NCBI RefSeq assembly: GCF_012927265.1
Contig: NZ_JABBGF010000001.1
Coordinates: 1,300,502 to 1,364,501, forward strand
From: Chryseobacterium cheonjiense
GTDB taxonomy: Bacteria; Bacteroidota; Bacteroidia; Flavobacteriales; Weeksellaceae
Direction: 5' to 3'
DNA: 64,000 bases
Numbering within the stretch: the first letter of the stretch is position 1; the number at the start of each line of letters is the position of its first letter. Of this stretch, positions 51,503 to 60,690 are shown piece by piece. The position numbers and the translations under genes are program-made. Below the pieces are notes generated by a model that worked only from the letters and a program-made list of their open reading frames with translations, ran no database searches and was not told the origin of the DNA.

Positions 51503-52931
51503 TAAGCTTGTATTGTACCTTATTTGTTTTATCTGTTATTATTGCTTCTTTAAAATCTGTTTTTAAGATCTGATTATTAATGGTTTTGATTGCAGGATTT
51601 TCCCTTACAGGAACTAATTTTATACCGCCAATATAGGAGCTGTTTGTAATTTCAGCCGTTAATGGATTTTGAATATAAAAAAAGTAACGGTTTGAAAAAT
51701 ATAAGTTGTTTTTAGTTTGTTTAAGTGTATTGTGATCATAAATAAAACGGTCAATATTTCTTACGTTAAACAAAAAATTAAACTTAACATCATTAGATTG
51801 CCCTGCTCTTTTTGACATGAATTTAAACTCATCTGCGTCATAGGTGAAAATATTATTTCTTATTTCAATATTGTTTTTTGCTGTATTATTTTTTCCATAT
51901 CCGTCAAAATATAAAATTTCCGAATCAAAATTGATTATATTATCAGTGAGTGAAAAAGATCTTTCCAAATCTGCTTTAGTTTTGTTCTCAAAAAGGGTAG
52001 CAAATCCTTTTGCGTTAATTTTATTATTATTTAAAATTACACCTTTCGTCCCGATATAAAAATCGAAAAGTTGTTTACCATTGGAACTTTTAGCATTAAT
52101 CTCATTGTTTTCAAATTTTATATTGTCTGGCGCAGCACCGGTAATTTTTAACACATTATTTTTATCTTTTGAGGAGTTGGCAGAAATTTTAAATAACCTG
52201 TTAACATTATTAGCATTTATTTTATTATTTATAAACGCAATATTCGTATTGCTGTAAAAAGTAAAAGCATCATTTTGCAAGCTCACATCTTGTCTTAATG
52301 TGCTGTAATCAATGGAAAACTGATTGTCTTTAAACAAAAGATTTCCACTTTCACCAGAAGTGCTGTTTTTAAATGTTACGCCACCTTTAATTTTATTATT
52401 AATAATGTTAATATTTTTTACACTTTTTATGGCATGTAAGGCATACTGTTTTTCCTTAGAAAAATTATTTTGAACAGAACTGTTTGTAAGCGTGAAAGAG
52501 TTTGCATTGATCACAATAAGGGCAAAATAGGAGTTCGTGCTCAAATTGCAGTTATTGATTGAAATATTATCTTGATCAATTCGCAAGTATTGAAACGCAG
52601 CTCCGGATATTGTGATATTTTCAATTTTCAAATTGGGAAAAATAATAGATATTGCTTGTGAAGATAACGGTATAATTGTTGATGTGTTGCCGTTGATATT
52701 AGAATAAACTTTTATAGGTTTTGAAATTATATATTGTTTGCCTTTTTCAAATGTTATAACGCTATTTTTCGTATTTTTGGCAGCGTCAAAAGTTTTTTGA
52801 ATAGCTGAATAATCATCGTGGTGGCCATCACCAATAGCCCCATAATCTTTTACAAGAAAAGTGTTTGTTTGAGCCGAAAGAGTTTGTACAAAAATTAATA
52901 TTAGGGTAGCTAAAAAAAAATTAAATTTCAT
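51492..52931 (-). CDS. Secreted right-handed beta-helix protein (pectate-lyase-3-like)
   Basis: A 479-residue secreted protein and the only minus-strand gene of the polysaccharide locus. Signal peptide 1-20 (ends LSAQ). VKDYGAIGDGHHDDYSAIQKTFDAA (28-52) is the N-cap of pectate-lyase-3/glycosyl-hydrolase-28-like helices. Then come many Asn-ladder coils (INNCNLS, INNKIKG, FINNKINAN, NNNKINAKG, IRNNIFTYD). No C-terminal sorting (Por) domain is evident. Such proteins cut or modify acidic polysaccharides, so it could trim the polymer made here. Its ATG is only 10 bases from the divergent glycosyltransferase ATG, so its promoter must lie inside that gene. Confidence 0.7.
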   Translation of the reverse strand: MKFNFFLATLILIFVQTLSAQTNTFLVKDYGAIGDGHHDDYSAIQKTFDAAKNTKNSVITFEKGKQYIISKPIKVYSNINGNTSTIIPLSSQAISIIFPNLKIENITISGAAFQYLRIDQDNISINNCNLSTNSYFALIVINANSFTLTNSSVQNNFSKEKQYALHAIKSVKNINIINNKIKGGVTFKNSTSGESGNLLFKDNQFSIDYSTLRQDVSLQNDAFTFYSNTNIAFINNKINANNVNRLFKISANSSKDKNNVLKITGAAPDNIKFENNEINAKSSNGKQLFDFYIGTKGVILNNNKINAKGFATLFENKTKADLERSFSLTDNIINFDSEILYFDGYGKNNTAKNNIEIRNNIFTYDADEFKFMSKRAGQSNDVKFNFLFNVRNIDRFIYDHNTLKQTKNNLYFSNRYFFYIQNPLTAEITNSSYIGGIKLVPVRENPAIKTINNQILKTDFKEAIITDKTNKVQYKLIKK

Positions 52932-52941
52932 AGATAATTGA

Positions 52942-54027
52942 ATGGGTAATGTTATTTTTTTTGTGACAAGTTTGCAGAGCGGTGGAATTGAAAATTACTT
53001 GCTAAGATTCTTGGAAGAAAAGCATCAACAATTTTGCCAAATTACAATTTATTGTAAAGGTGGTTTGGGAGGACAGCTGGAAAATAGGTACAAATCAATA
53101 CCAAATGTCAAAATTATCAAGAATAAAATAAGTTTTTATAATCCCTTAGATTATACTGCACTCAAAAAATTTTTTAAAAAAAATAAATTTGATGCGGTAT
53201 GTGATTTTACAGGTAATTTTGCAGGGTTTATACTTTTTGTTTCGAAACTTGTGGGAATAAAAAAAAGAATCGTCTTTTACAGAGGCTCTTCGGACCATTT
53301 TAAAGCAATTTTTGTAAAAAAAATGTATAATAACCTGGCCAAAATATTTGTTTCAAAATATGCCACTGATATTTTATCAAATTCAAAAGCCGCGTTTAGA
53401 TTTTTTTATCCAAGTGTTTGGGAACGCGATCCACGCTTTGAAGTAATTTATAACGGTATCGATGCATCAAAATTTAATGTAGAAAAAGAGAACCTTAGAA
53501 AAGAATTCAAAATTCCTGATGATGCTTTTGTAGTAGGGCATACAGGCAGATTCAATTCGGCAAAGAACCATTCCACAATTGTAAAAGTAGCTGCAGAGCT
53601 CATAAAAGAATATAAAGATTTTTATTTTATTTTATGTGGTAATGAGGTAAAGAACAAATTGGAATCCGTAATAAAAGAAAAAGCGCTTTCAGACAAAATA
53701 CTGCTTTTCGAAAACAGAAGCGATATTCCCCGGTTTTTAAATACAATGGATTGCTATTATTTTCCATCAATTACCGAAGGCCAGCCCAATGCTTTAATAG
53801 AAGCTATGGTTATGGATATTCCCATTGTTGCCTCTGATATAGAACCAATTAAAGAAACTGTTCCTGAAGAAGCACATTCATTTTTAATAAATCCGTTGGA
53901 TGTTGAAGGAGCAAAAAGTAAAATCATTGAAATTTACCATTCTAAAAATAAGCAGAATTTACAGGAATGGACTATTAAAAAATACGACTCAAAAAAATTA
54001 TTTCAACAATTTTATAATCATTTCTAA
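52942..54027 (+). CDS. Glycosyltransferase family 4
   Basis: A 361-residue GT-B enzyme. N-terminal FFVTSLQSGGIENYLLRFL (about 6-24) is the acceptor-side glycine loop. The donor domain has VIYNGIDASKF, VVGHTGRFNSAKNH (near 196-209) and the Glu pair in SITEGQPNALIEAMVMDIPIVAS (about 276-298). It would transfer a sugar to the lipid-linked intermediate. It is the first plus-strand gene after the beta-helix interruption, so it may need a promoter of its own. Codon use is AT-rich like the polymerase. Confidence 0.85.
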   Translation: MGNVIFFVTSLQSGGIENYLLRFLEEKHQQFCQITIYCKGGLGGQLENRYKSIPNVKIIKNKISFYNPLDYTALKKFFKKNKFDAVCDFTGNFAGFILFVSKLVGIKKRIVFYRGSSDHFKAIFVKKMYNNLAKIFVSKYATDILSNSKAAFRFFYPSVWERDPRFEVIYNGIDASKFNVEKENLRKEFKIPDDAFVVGHTGRFNSAKNHSTIVKVAAELIKEYKDFYFILCGNEVKNKLESVIKEKALSDKILLFENRSDIPRFLNTMDCYYFPSITEGQPNALIEAMVMDIPIVASDIEPIKETVPEEAHSFLINPLDVEGAKSKIIEIYHSKNKQNLQEWTIKKYDSKKLFQQFYNHF

Positions 54028-54042
54028 TCTATTTCCAATCAA

Positions 54043-55206
54043 ATGTCTATAGTATTTATAAACGATCACCCGTTCTATGTTGATAAAGCTCAAAAAGTTT
54101 TTACTTCAGGAACACTTACTTCAGATGTGTGGAGTAGATTTACAGATAATTTTGGAAAACTTACTGTTATAGGCCGTGGAGTAAAACTGGATAACGAATC
54201 TCATGGCCACAAAAAAGCGGATGCAGAAAATGTTGTATTCGATTTATTCTTCGAAATAAAAGGTGGAAAAGATTATTTCAAATACAGGAAAAAAATCATA
54301 GAAAAGCTTACTCCCTATATTCAGCAATCCGAATATATTGTTCTACGACTTCCCTCCAATATTGGTGTAATTGCCGCTGAAATTTGTAAGAAATACGATA
54401 AAAAATATTTTGTGGAAGTGGTAGGATGTGCCTACGATAGTATGTGGTTCTTTGGCAATTTGCAAGGGAAATTATTGGCTTCAATAACAGCTGCTAAAAA
54501 TAGAAAGGCAATTCGTAATGCTGATGCAGCAGTTTATGTAACCGAAAAATATTTACAGAATAGATACCCCAATTCCAATAATCAGATTAATGCTTCCAAT
54601 GTGGTAATTGATGTGTTTGATGATTATGTGTTAAGCAAGCACATAGACTATTTACAAATGAATTCAGAAGTCAAAAAAATTGGTATGATTGGAAACATTT
54701 CATTACCATACAAAGGCTATGAAGTTTTATTCAGAGCTTTAAGAGATGTAAAGATCAATTTTCAACTAGAGATAGTAGGAGGAGGTGATTCCAAGTGGAT
54801 AAAACAGCTTATTGAAAAATTTAATTTAGAAAATAAAGTCATTCTCAAGGGCAGGATAAATAATCGTGAAGAAATTTATGATTTTTTGGATAACCTTGAC
54901 TTATACGTACAACCTTCATTGACGGAAGGTTTGCCAAGAAGTGTTATTGAAGCTATGGCAAGAGCATGTCCAATTATAGCATCGAAGGCAGGTGGAATAC
55001 CAGAGCTTATATCTGAAGAATTTACCTATAATGTAAAAGAAAGTAAACGTTTAAGTAATTTAATTAATCTAGCTTTGAATGATATAAATATTCTGAAGAA
55101 AATGAGTCGTGAAAACTTTATACGCGCAAAAGAATATTCTTTCCAGACAATTAACAATAGAAGATATCAATTCTTACAAAAAATAAAAAACGACATACAA
55201 AATTAA
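54043..55206 (+). CDS. Glycosyltransferase family 4
   Basis: A 387-residue GT-B enzyme. The N-terminal domain has KYDKKYFVEVVGCAYDSMWFFG near 125-145. The donor domain has KKIGMIGNISLPYKGYEVLF and the Glu pair in SLTEGLPRSVIEAMARACPIIAS (about 289-311), followed by KAGGIPELISEE. It lies 15 bases after the previous glycosyltransferase. Its stop overlaps the next ATG (TAATG), so the genes are co-translated. Sugar specificity cannot be deduced. Confidence 0.85.
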   Translation: MSIVFINDHPFYVDKAQKVFTSGTLTSDVWSRFTDNFGKLTVIGRGVKLDNESHGHKKADAENVVFDLFFEIKGGKDYFKYRKKIIEKLTPYIQQSEYIVLRLPSNIGVIAAEICKKYDKKYFVEVVGCAYDSMWFFGNLQGKLLASITAAKNRKAIRNADAAVYVTEKYLQNRYPNSNNQINASNVVIDVFDDYVLSKHIDYLQMNSEVKKIGMIGNISLPYKGYEVLFRALRDVKINFQLEIVGGGDSKWIKQLIEKFNLENKVILKGRINNREEIYDFLDNLDLYVQPSLTEGLPRSVIEAMARACPIIASKAGGIPELISEEFTYNVKESKRLSNLINLALNDINILKKMSRENFIRAKEYSFQTINNRRYQFLQKIKNDIQN

Positions 55207-56531
55207 TGAACGCGATAATAGTACCCGGAGTAACAGATTTAAATAAAGGCGACCAGGCTTTGGTCTGGGAAAGCTGGAGGCTGGCCAAAGATACCGGTTT
55301 ATATGATGAAGTATATATACTGGATGCCGGTGATAATGAAGAAGAAAGAGAATTGCTATGCAAACAATCTGAAGAACATGGATTCAAGTTACTCGAAAAT
55401 ATTTTGAAGCACCCCAGAAGAGGACAGCATAAATCAGGAGAGCATATTAAAGAATCTAAGGTCGAACTTTTAAAGCAGATAAAAAATGCTGCTATGGATT
55501 TTAAAGATACCAGGTATCTCATAAAAATCTGTAACGATCTTGAAAAAGTAAGAAAAAATTTCGACGACAAAACTTACCGTACCGTAAAACAGTTTCATCA
55601 GGCAAAAACAATTTTTGTAAAAGGTGGAGGATTTATCCATGCATACGGCGAAAAAACAGCACCCTATCTTATGTGGTATTTTCTATTCTACGTAAGACTT
55701 GCAAAAGCGTTAGGAAAAAAAGTTGTTTTCCTGCCCAACTCTTATGGCCCTTTTATAGGACTTACTGTTGAAAAACAGGTGCGTTCCGTATTCGGAAAGC
55801 TGGATCTTGTGTATGCCAGAGAAAACGTTTCTGCGCAAAGCCTGGGACAGCTTATGGGTAAAAAAATACCCGTTGAAATGGACCTCGGTTTTTTCCTTGA
55901 AAAAGGCAGCCAGGAAGAAGCGATAAAAATCCTTGATAAATACAACCTGTCGAAAGACGATAAAATTGTAGGCGTAACAATCCGTCCATGGCGTTTCCCT
56001 GGATTATCAAATCCTGAAGCACTATACCAGAAATATATAAACTCAGTGGCAGATCTTACAAAGCATTTATTGGCAAAAGGATATAAGGTAGCTTTATGTA
56101 ATCAATCACTGGGGCCAAATTCCCATGAAGATGACCGTAATGCTATCAACGACTTATTGGCGAAGGTAAAAGATCCTAATATGATCTGGATAAACGAAAA
56201 TTTATCATGCGATATATTAAAAGCAGTTTATTCTAATTTTTACTTCTTTGTCGGTACACGCTTTCATTCAATCATTTTTTCACTCACCTCTCTTGTGCCA
56301 TCCATAGCAATAGGCTATGGCGGTAATAAGGCTAAAGGAATTATGGGAGATTTCAGCCTGAATAATTATGTAGTACAAATCCAGGATGTACAATCAGATT
56401 TGCTTATCGATATGTTTGATAAAGCCATATCGGAATACGATACTATTAAAAATCAGCTAAATAGATCCATGGGGTTGGTTGCTGAGAGCAGAAACAGATT
56501 AATACAGGATATTAAATCATTATATAAATAA
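55206..56531 (+). CDS. Polysaccharide pyruvyl transferase family protein, second copy
   Basis: A 441-residue cytosolic protein. NAIIVPGVTDLNKGDQALVWESWRL (about 2-26) and FVKGGGFIHAYGEKTAP are the glycine-rich loops. The catalytic-region motif VGTRFHSIIFSLTSLVPSIAIGYGGNKAKGI (about 357-387) keeps the Arg-x-His. An insertion of about 60 charged residues near 55-115 (KHPRRGQHKSGEHIKESKVELLKQIKNA) makes it longer than the first copy at 48192, to which it is only distantly related. It might pyruvylate a second position or have another ketal- or sugar-related role. Confidence 0.75.
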   Translation: MNAIIVPGVTDLNKGDQALVWESWRLAKDTGLYDEVYILDAGDNEEERELLCKQSEEHGFKLLENILKHPRRGQHKSGEHIKESKVELLKQIKNAAMDFKDTRYLIKICNDLEKVRKNFDDKTYRTVKQFHQAKTIFVKGGGFIHAYGEKTAPYLMWYFLFYVRLAKALGKKVVFLPNSYGPFIGLTVEKQVRSVFGKLDLVYARENVSAQSLGQLMGKKIPVEMDLGFFLEKGSQEEAIKILDKYNLSKDDKIVGVTIRPWRFPGLSNPEALYQKYINSVADLTKHLLAKGYKVALCNQSLGPNSHEDDRNAINDLLAKVKDPNMIWINENLSCDILKAVYSNFYFFVGTRFHSIIFSLTSLVPSIAIGYGGNKAKGIMGDFSLNNYVVQIQDVQSDLLIDMFDKAISEYDTIKNQLNRSMGLVAESRNRLIQDIKSLYK

Positions 56532-56532
56532 A

Positions 56533-57702
56533 ATGAAAGTAATCCGTACATCAACAATACCTTTGTCATTAAATGTCCTGCTTAAAGGACAGCTGAAGTT
56601 TCTGAACGGTTTTTTCGAAATCGTAGGAATATCTTCCGAAGGTGAGTTGCTTGACGAGGTAAGACAGCGTGAAGGGATAAAAACAATCAGCATCAATATG
56701 GAAAGAGGAATCAGTCCTGTAAAAGATCTCATTTCTCTTTTCAGATTATATCATATTTTAAAATCGGAAAAACCGACAATTGTACATTCTATTACTCCTA
56801 AGGCAGGTCTTTTGACGATGCTTGCCGGCAAAATGGCGGGAGTGCCTATTCGTATCCATACATTTACAGGTCTTATTTTTCCCACCAGAAAAGGTTTTGT
56901 GCAAAAAATTCTTATTAATATGGATCGCCTGTTGTGCACTGCAGCGACAAATATTTATCCGGAAGGACAAGGGGTTAAAAAAGATCTGATGAATTATAAA
57001 ATCACGTCAAAACCTTTAAAAGTTATAGCCAACGGAAATGTTAATGGGATTGACTTGGATTATTTCTCACCCGATAAAATTTCCAAAACGCAAAAAGATG
57101 CTTTAAAAAAAGAGCTTAATATTACTGAATCAGATTTTGTTTTTGTATTCGTAGGACGTTTGGTTGGAGATAAAGGAATCAATGAGATGGTTAAAGCTTT
57201 TTCACAGATCAGCAAAAATCCGGCACTTTTAAAACCCGTAAAGTTATTGCTGATTGGGCCTTTGGAAGAAGAACTCGATCCTTTAACTCCGGAAACACTT
57301 CAAGAAATAAAAAACAATCCGGATATTTTAGATGTAGGATTTCAAAAAGACGTACGTCCTTATTTTGCGGTTTCGGATGCTCTGGTTTTCCCAAGCTATC
57401 GAGAAGGCTTTCCCAATGTGGTTATGCAGGCAGGAGCAATGGAACTTCCAAGTATTGTTTCTGATATTAACGGTTGTAACGAAATCATTATTGAAGATCA
57501 AAACGGAATAATTATCCCTGTTAAAAACAGTGAAAAGCTAAAGACTGCCATGGAAAAAATACTTTCCGATACAGATTTGTACCATCAGCTGAAAACGAAT
57601 TCCAGACCGATGATCCAGTCTCGCTACGAGCAGTCGGTCATCTGGAACGAGCTATTAAAAGAATACAAAACGCTGCTTAAAGAAAATAATATAGATGTAT
57701 AA
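56533..57702 (+). CDS. Glycosyltransferase family 4 (CapM/PglA-like)
   Basis: A 389-residue GT-B enzyme. The N-terminal STIPLSLNVLLKGQLKFLN and HSITPKAGLLTMLAGKMAGVPIRIHTFTGL (about 76-105) are typical of transferases acting right after the priming phosphosugar transferase. The donor block is FPSYREGFPNVVMQAGAMELPSIVSDINGCNEII (about 286-319), with Gln in place of the usual second Glu, a form common in this branch. It overlaps the priming transferase gene by 8 bases, so the two probably perform consecutive steps. Confidence 0.85.
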   Translation: MKVIRTSTIPLSLNVLLKGQLKFLNGFFEIVGISSEGELLDEVRQREGIKTISINMERGISPVKDLISLFRLYHILKSEKPTIVHSITPKAGLLTMLAGKMAGVPIRIHTFTGLIFPTRKGFVQKILINMDRLLCTAATNIYPEGQGVKKDLMNYKITSKPLKVIANGNVNGIDLDYFSPDKISKTQKDALKKELNITESDFVFVFVGRLVGDKGINEMVKAFSQISKNPALLKPVKLLLIGPLEEELDPLTPETLQEIKNNPDILDVGFQKDVRPYFAVSDALVFPSYREGFPNVVMQAGAMELPSIVSDINGCNEIIIEDQNGIIIPVKNSEKLKTAMEKILSDTDLYHQLKTNSRPMIQSRYEQSVIWNELLKEYKTLLKENNIDV

Positions 57703-58300
57703 AAACTTATTTAAAAGAATGATCGATTTTCTGATCGCTTTTTCAGGTTTGATTTTATTATCACCTGTATTTCTTATTGTCCTTGTGGTATTGTATTTTC
57801 AGAATGACGGCAAACCGTTCTTTTTTCAGAGGAGGCCGGGGTTTAATGAGAAAATGTTTAATATCATTAAATTTAAAACCATGACTGATAAAAAAGACAG
57901 CCATGGAAATTACCTGCCGGATGCCGAAAGACTTACACCAATGGGAAGTTTTATACGTCAAACCTCTCTTGACGAAATTCCACAGCTTATCAATGTATTG
58001 AAAGGAGACATGGCGATCATTGGGCCGCGGCCTTTATTGCCTCAGTATCTGCCTTTATATAATGAATCTCAGAAACGCAGGCATGAAGTTCGTCCCGGCA
58101 TTACAGGATGGGCACAGGTAAACGGAAGAAATGCCATTTCCTGGGCAAAGAAATTTGAACTGGATGTATGGTACATCGATCATCTTTCATTCGCACTGGA
58201 TTGTAAGATAATCCTTCTCACTTTTAAAAAAGTTTTTAAAAAAGAAGGAGTCAACAAAGAAGGACAGGCAACAACAGAAGCCTTTAACGGAAATAATTAA
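57695..58300 (+). CDS. Priming phosphosugar transferase, short PglC type
   Basis: A 201-residue monotopic membrane enzyme moving a phosphosugar to undecaprenyl phosphate, the first step of repeat-unit assembly. One N-terminal re-entrant hydrophobic segment (FLIAFSGLILLSPVFLIVLVVLYF, about 12-35). The catalytic Asp93-Glu94 pair in SLDEIPQLINVLKGDM falls at the same residue numbers as in Campylobacter PglC. IGPRPLLPQYLPLY and RPGITGWAQVNGRN complete the signature. It lacks the WbaP-type N-terminal domains. With the two following genes it suggests a bacillosamine-like first sugar. Confidence 0.88.
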   Translation: MYKNLFKRMIDFLIAFSGLILLSPVFLIVLVVLYFQNDGKPFFFQRRPGFNEKMFNIIKFKTMTDKKDSHGNYLPDAERLTPMGSFIRQTSLDEIPQLINVLKGDMAIIGPRPLLPQYLPLYNESQKRRHEVRPGITGWAQVNGRNAISWAKKFELDVWYIDHLSFALDCKIILLTFKKVFKKEGVNKEGQATTEAFNGNN

Positions 58301-58312
58301 AAAAGTGTAAAA

Positions 58313-58909
58313 ATGTATTTATATGGAGCAAGCGGTCATGGCAAGGTAGTTGCTGAAATTGCAGAAGAAAGCGGATATCATATTGACGCTTACATAGATG
58401 AAAACGTTTCAAAGAAGAAAATGCTTGGCTATTCTGTATTTCATGAACCACCACAAGAAAATATAGATATCGTAATTGCGATAGGAAACAACAGGATCAG
58501 GAAAAATATAGTTGAACAAAGTGCGTTGTTTAATTACGTAACTTTACTTCATCCAAAATCATCAGTATCTAAAAGGGTGCAAATAGATGAAGGAACCGTA
58601 GTTATGGCGGGAGTTACCATCAATGCTGCGGTTACAGTAGGAAAACACTGTATTATCAATACAAATTCTTCAATAGATCACGACTGCGTGCTGGAAGATT
58701 TTGTACATATTTCTCCCAATGCAGCATTAGGTGGAAGTGTTTACGTAGGTGAAGGGACGCACGTGGGAATAGGGGCAAACATTATTCAGGGTATAAAAAT
58801 AGGAAAATGGTGCACCATCGGAGCAGGTACGGTTATTATCAGTGATATTCCGGATGGCTCGACAGTAGTGGGGAATCCGGGTAGAATTATAAAAATCACC
58901 GAGTTATAA
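58313..58909 (+). CDS. PglD/NeuD-like sugar N- or O-acetyltransferase
   Basis: A 198-residue acetyltransferase. The N-terminal nucleotide-sugar-binding Rossmann-like domain starts YLYGASGHGKVVAEIAEE (3-20). The C-terminal left-handed beta-helix contains the catalytic His123 in SIDHDCVLEDFVHISPNAALGG and ends VGNPGRIIKI. The layout and the SxDHD motif match PglD, which acetylates UDP-4-amino-sugars from acetyl-CoA, and the related NeuD. It lies 12 bases after the PglC-like gene and 30 before the aminotransferase. Confidence 0.85.
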   Translation: MYLYGASGHGKVVAEIAEESGYHIDAYIDENVSKKKMLGYSVFHEPPQENIDIVIAIGNNRIRKNIVEQSALFNYVTLLHPKSSVSKRVQIDEGTVVMAGVTINAAVTVGKHCIINTNSSIDHDCVLEDFVHISPNAALGGSVYVGEGTHVGIGANIIQGIKIGKWCTIGAGTVIISDIPDGSTVVGNPGRIIKITEL

Positions 58910-58939
58910 AATAATAATAGTAAATCTAAAAAAGTAATT

Positions 58940-60103
58940 ATGAACATTGAAATATGGCTCTCTTCCCCTCATATGGGTGGAACCGAAATAAAATATATCA
59001 ACGATGCGTTTGACACCAATTGGATAGCGCCTCTAGGACCTAATGTAAACGGCTTTGAAGCGGATCTTGAAAGATTTCTCAATCAGGATGTAAAAGTAGC
59101 CGCACTCTCATCAGGAACGGCAGCGCTTCACCTTGCATTGATTGAGTGCAACGTGGGCTACGGTGATGAAGTAATCTGCCAGTCTCTTACCTTTTCAGCT
59201 TCTGCCAACCCTATCGTTTATCAGGGAGCAACACCGGTTTTTATAGACTCTGAGAAAGATACATGGAATATGTGCCCCGTAGCGTTAAGAGAAGCGGTTG
59301 TAGATCGGATTTCTAAAAATAAAAAGCCGAAAGCCATTGTTGCGGTTAATCTTTACGGAATGCCCGCAAAAATGGATGAAATTTTAGCCATCGCTTCAGA
59401 ATTTGATATTCCTGTGATTGAAGATGCTGCCGAATCATTGGGGTCTACTTACAAAGGAAGATCTTGCGGCACTTTCGGACGTTTTGGGATTTTATCTTTT
59501 AACGGAAACAAAATCATCACCACTTCAGGTGGAGGGGCGTTAGTGTGCCATTTTAAAGAAGATAAAGACAGAGCGGTATTCCTTTCTACCCAGGCAAGAG
59601 ATAATGCACCTCATTACCAGCATTCCGAAATTGGATATAACTACAGGATGAGTAACATCTCTGCCGGAATCGGAAGAGGTCAGATGGAAGTTCTGAACAG
59701 CAGGGTGGAAGGCCGTAGAAAAATGCATGAGTTCTATGCTGAAATTACTAAAGATATGGATGGAGTAGAACTATTCCGCGAACCTAACAGTGATTTCTTC
59801 AGCAACCATTGGCTGTCGGTGATTACAATAGATGAAAATGCCGCATCTAAAAACCGAGAAGACCTGCGAATGGCATTCCTTGAAGATAAAATTGAGTCCC
59901 GCCCGATTTGGAAACCGATGCATATGCAGCCTGTATTTAAGGATGCTCCATATTACGGAGGAGACTTTGCCGAGAAACTTTTCGAAAACAGTTTATGCCT
60001 CCCTTCCGGATCCAATCTTACGGATGCCGACAGAAGCAGAATAGAAAAAGTGATGGTAAGCGTTTTTTCAAATAAAAAGCTGTCAGACGTTACATTACTT
60101 TAA
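58940..60103 (+). CDS. DegT/DnrJ/EryC1/StrS aminotransferase (PglE-like)
   Basis: A 387-residue PLP enzyme aminating a UDP-4-keto-sugar with glutamate. It has LSSGTAALHLALI (57-69), EDAAESLGSTYKGRSCGTFG (161-180) and the cofactor Lys191 in SFNGNKIITTSGGGALV. NYRMSNISAGIGRGQ and SRPIWKPMHMQPVF match the PglE branch. Together with the PglD-like protein it would make a 2,4-diacetamido-trideoxy-hexose. The preceding 4,6-dehydratase (PglF type) is not encoded in the window. It is the last gene of the locus, followed by a terminator. Confidence 0.85.
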   Translation: MNIEIWLSSPHMGGTEIKYINDAFDTNWIAPLGPNVNGFEADLERFLNQDVKVAALSSGTAALHLALIECNVGYGDEVICQSLTFSASANPIVYQGATPVFIDSEKDTWNMCPVALREAVVDRISKNKKPKAIVAVNLYGMPAKMDEILAIASEFDIPVIEDAAESLGSTYKGRSCGTFGRFGILSFNGNKIITTSGGGALVCHFKEDKDRAVFLSTQARDNAPHYQHSEIGYNYRMSNISAGIGRGQMEVLNSRVEGRRKMHEFYAEITKDMDGVELFREPNSDFFSNHWLSVITIDENAASKNREDLRMAFLEDKIESRPIWKPMHMQPVFKDAPYYGGDFAEKLFENSLCLPSGSNLTDADRSRIEKVMVSVFSNKKLSDVTLL

Positions 60104-60206
60104 AATACCGGAATAGTTATCAGATTATTCAAAATTATACACACTTAAACACTGTTTATCATTTAGATAAATGATTTAAAACAGAAATACTGACCATACC
60201 ATATAA

Positions 60207-60236
60207 AAAGCAGAGATAGTAACTTATCTCTGCTTT
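60207..60236. terminator. Bidirectional terminator closing the polysaccharide locus
   Basis: The stem AAAGCAGAGATA/TATCTCTGCTTT (12 bp, loop GTAACT) with A-rich and T-rich flanks lies between the convergent PglE-like gene and the gene at 60262. Confidence 0.75.
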
Positions 60237-60261
60237 ATTTATAACGTAACATCTCGAATGC

Positions 60262-60690
60262 TTACCTGAACTTTCTGCTGGAGCTTCCATACGTATTGGC
60301 GCTTATTCCATGGAAGTTATTGTAGGTATAGTAAAGATCTTTAAAGTAAATGTCTGTATCGGCATCATTTTTTTCAATAATGGGTATGTTTTTCTGTTTT
60401 TTCGATGCCCCGTAGCTGTATTTCTTTTTGGAAGCCGTTTTCTTTTTCAGGCAGTGGCAGTGTATATGATCCTGCTTTTGGTGCTCATCAAGCTCCATAA
60501 TCTTAATTTCAGTACGGTCATACTTTCTGAATTTTTCAAAATCATTCAGATCAAGAGTAAACCAAGGTTCGCCATGATAAAAATAATGATCTGTAATTTC
60601 AGGGTTGAAAATATCTTTTTTTTCTAGAGGAGCGGAAGAGTAGTAACCATTGCAGTCAGTACACGTGGCAACTTGTATTTTTATCGACAT
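60262..60690 (-). CDS. Hypothetical protein with CxxC and HCHC motifs
   Basis: A 142-residue soluble protein. ATCTDCNGYY (about 8-17) holds a CxxC pair and DHIHCHCLKKK (about 74-84) holds Cys and His residues that could complete a zinc site (inference). The second half is a basic, Ser/Tyr-rich tail (KKKTASKKKYSYGASKKQKNI, end YGSSSRKFR) resembling disordered or nucleic-acid-contacting sequence. No signal peptide. Family not recognised. It is monocistronic and convergent with the polysaccharide locus. Confidence 0.5.
   Translation of the reverse strand: MSIKIQVATCTDCNGYYSSAPLEKKDIFNPEITDHYFYHGEPWFTLDLNDFEKFRKYDRTEIKIMELDEHQKQDHIHCHCLKKKTASKKKYSYGASKKQKNIPIIEKNDADTDIYFKDLYYTYNNFHGISANTYGSSSRKFR

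Noticed and set aside
57695..60103. Protein N-glycosylation (pgl) locus
   Set aside because: PglC-, PglD- and PglE-like genes are present, but there is no PglB oligosaccharyltransferase or PglK; Wzx, Wzy, Wza and Wzc partners point to a polymer instead.
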